DNA of 64,000 nt from Candidatus Streptomyces philanthi (lineage in GTDB: Bacteria > Actinomycetota > Actinomycetes > Streptomycetales > Streptomycetaceae). The notes beneath the pieces are model-generated. The model was not told where the DNA came from, ran no database searches, and saw only the letters and a list, made by a program, of their open reading frames with translations. The stretch spans positions 2,418,001-2,482,000 of the forward strand of contig CP073042.1 in NCBI GenBank assembly GCA_018114805.1. The letters are read 5' to 3'. Positions 58,194-64,000 of the stretch are shown here, one piece after another. The position numbers and the translations under genes were made by a program. Each line of letters begins with the position of its first letter. Positions within the stretch are counted from its first letter, which is position 1.

Positions 58194-59120
58194 ATGCAGC
58201 GCACCCGTGCCCGGCGAGCCGCCATCGGCGCGCTCGCCACGCTGACCCTCGCCACGCTCGTGGCCTGCGGCGATGACGACTCAGCCGACGCGCCGCCGTC
58301 GGCCACGACGGGCGGTACGCCGGACGCGACCACGGACGCGGCCACCGGCAAGATCAGGGATCTGGAGCGGAAGTTCGACGCGCGGCTCGGGGTGTACGCC
58401 GTCGACACCGGCAGCGGGCGCGAGGTGGCCTACAACGACGGCGAACGGTTCCCCTTCGCCTCCACGTTCAAGGCCCTGGAGGCCGGCGCCGTGCTGCGCG
58501 AGTTCTCCCTGTCCGGCCTCGACAAGGTCGTCCGGTACTCCAAGGACGACCTTGTCGCCAACTCTCCCGTGACCGAGAAGCACGTCGACTCCGGGATGAG
58601 CCTGCGCGCGCTCTGCGACGCCGCCGTGCGCTACAGCGACAACGCCGCGGCCAACCTCCTCTTCGAGGAGATCGGCGGCCCGAAGGGGCTGGGCGCCGTG
58701 CTTGAGGGGATCGGCGACGACGTCACGCGGATGGAGCGCATCGAACCGGGGCTCAGCGACTGGGACCCGGCGTCCCCGCGCGACACCACCACGCCCCGGG
58801 CGCTCGCCAAGAACCTGCGGGCGTTCGTCCTGGGCGACGTGCTCCGCAAGCGGGAGCGCGCCCAGCTCACCGCCTGGCTGCGCACCAACCAGACCGGCGA
58901 CGAACTGATCCGGGCCGGCGTGCCGAAGAGTTGGAAGGTCGGTGACAAGACCGGCGCCGGCAGCACATACGGCGCGCGCAACGACATCGCCGTGGTGTGG
59001 CCCCCGGACTCGGCCCCCATCGTCATGGCGATCATGTCGAACCGGCGCGACAAGGACGCCGAGTACGACAACAAGCTGATCGCGGAGGCGGCCTCGGTGG
59101 TCGCGGACACGCTCTCCTGA
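58194..59120 (+). CDS. bla: class A beta-lactamase, lipoprotein
   Basis: 308 residues from ATG 58194, GGAGG 9 nt upstream. Lipoprotein signal peptide ending [12 protein letters not shown]. Catalytic motifs: Ser70-x-x-Lys73 in [16 protein letters not shown] at [12 protein letters not shown], the omega-loop Glu166 in [20 protein letters not shown], and KTG in [20 protein letters not shown]. Residue 170, usually Asn, is Ser here (EPGLS). Hydrolyses penicillins and similar beta-lactams outside the membrane. Divergent from the blaA-like gene, with blaB beyond it. Confidence 0.93.
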   Translation: MQRTRARRAAIGALATLTLATLVACGDDDSADAPPSATTGGTPDATTDAATGKIRDLERKFDARLGVYAVDTGSGREVAYNDGERFPFASTFKALEAGAVLREFSLSGLDKVVRYSKDDLVANSPVTEKHVDSGMSLRALCDAAVRYSDNAAANLLFEEIGGPKGLGAVLEGIGDDVTRMERIEPGLSDWDPASPRDTTTPRALAKNLRAFVLGDVLRKRERAQLTAWLRTNQTGDELIRAGVPKSWKVGDKTGAGSTYGARNDIAVVWPPDSAPIVMAIMSNRRDKDAEYDNKLIAEAASVVADTLS

Positions 59121-59221
59121 CCGCCACCCGCCCCGGCGGGCCGGACCGCCTTCCACACATCGGCGGAACCGGGGTTCCGTACGCCGGTGGGGGCAGGGTT
59201 CCGGGCGCCGGCCGGGCCGGG

Positions 59222-59558
59222 TCAGCGGTGGCCGAGCACGTTGACCACCCGGCCGTTAGGGTCGCGGACGAAGAACCGGCGTACGCCCCACTCCTCGTCC
59301 CGCAACGGGTGCACGATCTCCGCCCCGCTGCCGCGCACCGCCGCGTACACCGCGTCCTCCACCTCCACGCTCAGGTCGGGTATGACGGGTCCGGTCCTCG
59401 GTCATGAAGCTGACCTGTGCCGTGGGTTGGGACGGGGAGGCAAGCGTTATGATCCAGCCCTGGTTCATGACCTCCTCGAAGCCGAGCAGGCCGTAGAAGT
59501 CACGGCTCTCCTCCTGCGCTCGCGACGCGAGGTTGGGGACGACACGGCGGAAGGTCAT
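59222..59558 (-). pseudogene. VOC/glyoxalase family protein, frameshifted
   Basis: ATG 59558 with GGAGA upstream. MTFRRVVPNLASRAQEESRD and FYGLLGFEEVMNQGWIITLA open the fold; after a shift near 59388-59395 the second half reads PDLSVEVEDAVYAAVRGSGA, IVHPLRDEEWGVRRFFVRDP and NGRVVNVLGHR with TGA at 59222. About 112 residues. Metal ligands of glyoxalase I are not all obvious, so a bleomycin-resistance or general VOC protein. Convergent with the beta-lactamase gene. Confidence 0.78.
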
Positions 59559-59747
59559 CGGAATCTCCGTGGGGTGGTGGCGGCAATCGCGGTGGCGGGG
59601 CCGGACGTAGGTGGACGACAGGACAGCGGTGCGGGCAGCGGCGAGCGAGCGGCCATGAACCACGCTAAGGGCCACCACTGACATCCGCCCCCGGTCGCGC
59701 CCCGCCAGCGGGCCGGCCGACGGCCCCGAACAGGCCGTGTGCCCAGG

Positions 59748-61144
59748 TCACCCCCGGTCGCGGGCGCGGTGGAAGCGGTCCCGGCCGGCGGCCAGGTCGA
59801 CGATGGGGTCGAGGTAGTCGTAACGGGCGCGCTCCTCGGCCGGCAGGGGCCACGGTTCGTGCGCCGCCGGCCCCGGCAGGTCGGCGAGTTCGGGCACCCA
59901 GCGGCGTACGTACGCGCCGTCCGGGTGGTACCGTCTGCCCTGGCGCACCGGGTTGAGCACCCGGCCGGGCCGGGTGTCCGTCCCGGTGCCGGCCACCCAC
60001 TGCCAGTTGAGATGGTTGTTCGCCACGTCGCCGTCGACCAGCAGGTCGAGGAAGTGGCGGGCGCCGATCCGCCAGTCCACGTACAGCGTCTTGGTCAGGA
60101 AGCTCGGGGTGAGCAGTCGGCGCCGGTTGTGCATCCACCCCTCGTGTGCCAGTTGCCGCATCGTGTGCCAGTTGCCGGATCGCGGCGTCCACCACGGGGA
60201 AACCGGTGTGACCCGAGCGCCAGGCCGCGACGTCATCGGCCGCCGCTTCCCGCGCGTCGCGCCAGCGGTCGCCGCGGGGTCGGTAGTCAGCCGACGACGT
60301 CTCGGAGCGGGCCGCGAGCACCTGGTGGTGGAAGTCGCGCCAGCACAGTTGCCGCTCGAAGGCCGCCGCGCCCGGCCCGCCGACCCCGTGCGCCCGGGCG
60401 ACGAGTTCGACCGGCGACAGCGTGCCGAAGTGCAGATGGGGTGAGAAGCGCGAGGTGGCGTCGCCCGCGAGGTCGTCGTGGCCCTCCTCGTAGCCGGCCA
60501 GGTCGTCGCGCAGCCAGGCGGTCATGCGCCGCCGCCCTTCTCACCGCCGACCGAGAGCCCGGGCGAGAGCCCGCGCACGCCCCCGCGCACGGGCATCCGG
60601 TCGGGGGCGACGGACCGGTCCGGCAGCCGCACCGCGCGCGGGGCCGGCAGCGGTTCCCTGGGGCCCGCCCTGACCAGGCGCGGAAGTACGGCGTGAACAC
60701 CGCGAAGTGGCTCCCGCCTCCGGACGGGGTCACCGCGCCGGGCGGCAGGACGGTGGTCACCGCCTCGTGCACGACCAGGTGCCGCCCGTCCCGCTCAAGC
60801 GCGGCCCGCAACCGCTCCTCGCGGCGCTGCGCGTAGCCGCTGGCGCCCGCGGACACGTGCACCTCCCCGGCCAAGACGTGCGCCGCGACCCGGCACGTCT
60901 CCTCCACCACGTCGCCGGAGCGCAGCACCAGCCGGCCCCCGCGCGACCGCAGCCCCGCGTCGAGGTCGGCCAGGCAGTCGCGGAGGAACGCCTCCCGGTT
61001 GGGCGCTCCGAAGCCGGCCGTGGCGATGCCGGTGTCGCGGACGAAGAGCGGCACCAGCCGTCCGCCGCCGGCCAGGGCGGCCCGCAGCGGCGGGTGGTCG
61101 TGCATCCGCAGGTCGGCGGTGAACAAGACGACGGAAACCCGCAT
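59748..61144 (-). pseudogene. deoxyribodipyrimidine photolyase / cryptochrome, three frameshifts
   Basis: ATG 61144 after GGAGGG. N-terminal photolyase fold VSVVLFTADLRMHDHPPLRA, then LVPLFVRDTGIATAGFGAP. The frame changes near 60690 and near 60525 (WLRDDLAGYEEGHDDLAGDA, TSRFSPHLHFGTLSP, ERQLCWRDFHHQVLAAR) and again at 60142-60177, where a perfect 17-bp repeat at 19-bp period disrupts RQLAHEGWMHNR. The FAD/DNA-binding end is present: HLNWQWVAGTGTDTRPGRV, NPVRQGRRYHPDGAYVRRWV. Would repair UV pyrimidine dimers with blue light. Repair of the duplication restores the conserved sequence exactly. Confidence 0.85.
60142..60177. repeat. 19-bp-period tandem duplication inside photolyase gene
   Basis: TCGTGTGCCAGTTGCCG at 60142-60158 and 60161-60177. 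Nineteen bases are not a multiple of three, so the duplication itself causes the frameshift. Confidence 0.95.
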
Positions 61145-61242
61145 CGGCTTCCCTCCTAGTCCGGTGATCCACATGCGCACGGGGCCGCGGAGCGGGACGG
61201 GTCCTGGGCTGGGCCCGGCCCGCGGGGGCGAGGCGGTGGCGG

Positions 61243-62775
61243 TCACCGCGGCGCGGCGGGTGGGACCGCGTCCGGCGCCGTCTCGTGGGCGGCGGCCCGC
61301 GCGATGTTGCGGGCCATGCAGCCGAAGATGAGGGCGTGGAACGGTGCGATCGCCCACCAGTAGGCGTGACCGAGCAGCCTGCGCGGATGGAACAGCGCCC
61401 GCTGTCGGTAACGGGTCCGGCCGGTGTCCGCGTCGGTGTCGACGCGCAGTTCCAGCCAGGCGAGCCCGGGCATCCGCATCTCGGCGCGCAGCCGCAGCAA
61501 CCGGCCCGGCTCGACCGCCTCGACCCGCCAGAAGTCGAGCGCGTCCCCCACCCGCAGGTGCTGGGCGTCACGCCGGCCACGGCGCAGCCCGGCCCGGCCG
61601 ACCAGCCGGTCCAGCCAGCCGCGCACGGCCCAGGCGAGCGGGAAGGAGTACCAGCCGTTCTCGCCGCCGATGCCCTCGATGACCCGCCACAGGGCGGCCG
61701 GCGAGGCGTCCACGGTCAGCTCGCGGTGGTCGGTGTACAGGCTGCCGCCGGCCCAACCCGGGTCGGTGGGCAGCGGATCGCTCGGCGCCCCGGGCAGCGC
61801 GGCGGACGACCAACGGGTGGCCACCTGCGCCTCCTGGACCCTGCGGAGGGCCAGGGCGAGGGCGGTGTCGAAGGGGAAGTGGCTGGTTCGGCCCGTCGGG
61901 GACGTAGCGGGCGATGTCGTGTTCCCGGCAGACCACCTCGTGTCGCAGCGAGGCCGCGAGCGGCTTGGCGATGGCGTGCGGGACGGGCGTGACCAGGCCC
62001 ACCCAGTAGCCGGAGAGCCGCGGCGTCAGCAGCGGGACCGGCACGATCACCCGCCGCGGCAACCTGGCGACCTCGGCGTACCGGCGCATCATCGCCACGT
62101 ACGTCATGACGTCCGGGCCGCCGATGTCGAAGGCGCGGCTCACGTCGGCGGGCAGTTCGGCGCAACCGACGAGGTAGCGCAGCACGTCGCGGACGGCGAT
62201 CGGCGCTGGATGCGGGTACGCACCCAACTCGGCGTGACCATGGCCGGCAGCCGCTCGGTGATGTAGCGCAGCATCTCGAAGGACGCGGAACCGGAACCGA
62301 TGATGACGGCGGCGCGCAGCACGGCGGTAGGCACGCCCGAGGCCAGCAGGATGTCACCCACCTCGGTGCGCGAGCACAGGTGCGGTGAGAGTTCGGCGGG
62401 TGGTACGCCGTCCGGCGTGAGACCGCCGAGGTAGACGAGCCGGCGCACGCCCGCGGCGGCAGCCTGTTCGCCGACGGTACGGGCGGCGCGCCGGTCGGTG
62501 TCCTCGAAGCTCCGCCCGGTGCCCAACGCGTGCACCAGGTAGTACGCGACGTCGCTGCCGCGCAGCGCGGCGCCCATCGCGTCGGCGTCCAGCAGGTCGC
62601 CGCGCACGATCTCGACCCGGTCCGCCCAGGGGTGGGCGTACAGCTTCTCGGGCGAGCGCCCCACGCACCGCACCCGGTGGCCGGCCGCCAACAGCTCGGG
62701 CACCAGGCGGCCCCCGATGTACCCCGTCGCTCCCGTGACCAGGCAGTGCAATCTCCCCGGGACGTCGTCGTTCAC
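61243..62775 (-). pseudogene. NAD(P)-dependent epimerase fused to SRPBCC-like (DUF2867) domain, frameshifted
   Basis: GTG 62775 with GAGGTGA upstream. N-terminal atypical SDR: LHCLVTGATGYIGGRLVPEL, VGRSPEKLYAHPWADRVEIV, AYYLVHALGTG. Shift near 62205 (TRIQ to PIAVRDVLRYLVGCAELPAD), FDIGGPDVMTYVAMMRRYAE; second shift near 61880 in LPLRHRPRPG / the matching frame. The C-terminal domain (VDASPAALWRVIEGIGGENG, GDALDFWRVEAVEPGRLLRL, YRQRALFHPRRLLGHAYWWA) is DUF2867. Such two-domain proteins are linked to photolyase genes, as here (98 bp apart). Substrate unknown. Confidence 0.8.
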
Positions 62776-63609
62776 GCCGTTCACCTCGGTCGCGTGGGAG
62801 CAGATTCGATCAGAGTAGGTCGAGACGGACCGGAACAGGTTGGATTGGGGCGGGTCTCGTTGGGCGAGTCGGACGAGTCCGAAGGCCGCCCGCATTCGCT
62901 CGGCGCAGCCTCTTATCATGCGCGCGATACCAGACTTACTGTCAGGTAACACCGGCTGGACGCGCCTCCTTTCGAACCGTGGCCAGCGACGTCACCACGC
63001 ACACGTCCGCGCAGCGCGGGCCCGTGCGCGGTGACATACGCACCCCCGCCCCACCCCCACCCTCAGTACGCGAGCACGCCATACCCGGAGCCGCCGCTCC
63101 ACCCCGAACCACCGAGCACCACTCACCACCCCACGGGCACACACGCACCACCGCGTACCACCCCCACACCCCACGAGCGCACCACCACCCCGCAGCACCA
63201 CGCCTCACATCGCGCACCCAGCACCCATCACGCCCCACACGCCTGCCCCGCTCCACCCGCTCCACGCGCACGCCCCCCACGCCCCCACGCGGCCCGACTG
63301 GGCCGCTCGCTAGTGCCGCGCCGGGTCGCCGCCCGGTGACGCCACGTGCTGCCGCCGCGCACCGGTGCCCCGAGCACCGCGCGCCGGCGCCGCCGCCCGC
63401 GCACGGCGGCACCCCACGCCCCGCCCCAGGTAAGGCACGCCCACCTCGCGGTCGCGCCCCTGCCGGGCGGTGGGCCGAACGCCCGCCGTCCGGCGCTGTC
63501 CCCGTGCCGCCGTGCGCCCGCGCGGCCATCCGGCACGCCCCCCACGCGGCCCAGCAGACCCCGAGCAGGAGAGTCGGCCGCCGCCCCTCCCCCTCGGGGG
63601 TTCACCCTC
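62776..63609. other. 834-bp divergent intergenic region, strongly C-rich on the plus strand
   Basis: Between the epimerase start and the lipase-like start. From about 63000 to 63330 the plus strand is dominated by C and A with few G, an asymmetry seen nowhere else in the window. Open frames here are low-complexity (Pro/His/Thr) and carry no ribosome binding site; I take none as a gene. Includes a G-quadruplex motif (separate entry). Confidence 0.65.
63043..63062 (-). promoter_or_regulatory. G-quadruplex motif
   Basis: On the minus strand GGG-T-GGGGG-T-GGGG-C-GGGGG: four G runs of 3 to 5 with one-base loops, the most stable type. It is about 270 nt upstream of the epimerase start, on the strand that would be its coding strand. 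Confidence 0.7.
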
Positions 63610-64000
63610 ATGAACCAGCCCCCCAACCGCCGGCGCCCCCTACGGTCCGTACACCGCTGGGCCACGGCCGTCGGCATGACCCTGTGCCTGGGCGCGGCCA
63701 CCCTCGCCGCCACCGGCCCGGCCCAAGCCGAACAGACCACCAGGACGACCCGGACCGGGCCGAGCGCGCGCCAAGCACCCGGTGGGCGGCCTGCCGGAGG
63801 CCGTAGGCAACTTCATCGCCAGCCCGAGCGCCGTCGAGGGCGCCAACGACTGGCGGTGCGAACCGACCGCCGAGCATCCGTACCCCGTCGTCCTCGCGCA
63901 CCCCACCGGCGTGAACCTCGGCGTCAACTGGACGAAGATCTCCCCCACCCTCGCCAACGCGGGCCACTGCGTCTTCGCCCTCAACTACGGCATGAACCAC
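63610..64000 (+). pseudogene. secreted lipase-like alpha/beta hydrolase, frameshifted, cut by window end
   Basis: ATG 63610 opens a signal peptide: basic MNQPPNRRRPLRSVHRWATA, then VGMTLCLGAATLAATGPAQA with probable cleavage after AQA. A shift near 63758 leads into HPVGGLPEAVGNFIASPSAV and EHPYPVVLAHPTGVNLGVNW, TKISPTLANAGHCVFALNYG. This resembles Streptomyces secreted lipases/esterases (VVLVHGTxxN... GYCVFALNYG), with the oxyanion HG changed to HP. The catalytic Ser region lies beyond the window. Confidence 0.65.

Noticed and set aside
62979..63806. 275-residue His/Pro/Thr-rich plus-strand frame
   Set aside because: No ribosome binding site, no hydrophobic or structured segments, and it overlaps the clear signal peptide starting at 63610 in another frame.

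Overview
The window is very GC-rich actinobacterial chromosome (about 70-75% G+C by eye) and reads as Streptomyces or a close relative. The strongest markers are the developmental pair whiD/bldM, the adjacent ECF sigma factor (ShbA type) and guaB, a groES-groEL1 operon with two CIRCE operators, and a cluster of membrane-anchored Ser/Thr kinases. GTG starts are common and the intergenic spacers are short.

Layout. 1-3.9 kb: end of a flavin monooxygenase, a divergent MFS/MerR pair and an anti-sigma-like ATPase. 4.4-11.6 kb: three receptor-kinase-like proteins (two kinases and one pseudokinase) with a similar extracytoplasmic C-terminal domain. 11.9-19 kb: glpD, a nucleotide-sugar dehydrogenase without its catalytic Cys, an orphan sensor kinase, an MreB-family protein and a small membrane protein. 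19-24.9 kb: guaB3, a RelE-like small protein, guaB, shbA, bldM and whiD. 24.9-33.3 kb: LysR/MOSC pair, SDR, groEL1/groES, two methyltransferases. 33.4-45.9 kb: a dense housekeeping block with many 4-nt stop/start overlaps: tsaB-rimI-tsaD (t6A tRNA modification) and glmS-acpS-nnr-alr-hydrolase-tsaE (cell-wall precursors, carrier-protein activation, metabolite repair), with coaA divergent from glmS. 46-52.6 kb: accessory metabolism and regulators. 52.7-54.3 kb: a visibly AT-richer island between a decapitated response-regulator gene and a transposase remnant. 54.4-64 kb: a TPR regulator, a blaA-blaB/beta-lactamase locus resembling the S. cacaoi blaL system, a photolyase, a two-domain epimerase and the start of a secreted lipase-like gene.

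The most striking global property is that about 18 genes carry apparent frameshifts and three carry in-frame stops, while the conserved housekeeping genes (guaB, groEL, glmS, tsaD, alr, coaA, bldM, whiD and others) are all intact. Many lesions are single-base changes in G or C runs, which suggests sequencing error. Two are perfect tandem duplications of 14 and 19 bp, and the three stops all fit G:C to T:A changes. Read-level data are needed to separate a poor assembly from real gene decay. Genes so affected are given as one feature over their full span, with the break positions stated.

No tRNA, rRNA or CRISPR array was seen. I did not find a clear undescribed multi-gene system. The best leads are the kinase/pseudokinase receptor cluster, the dehydrogenase and YkuD-like protein without catalytic residues, the blaAB-bla locus, and the small ORFs at 42840, 32006 and 20304.
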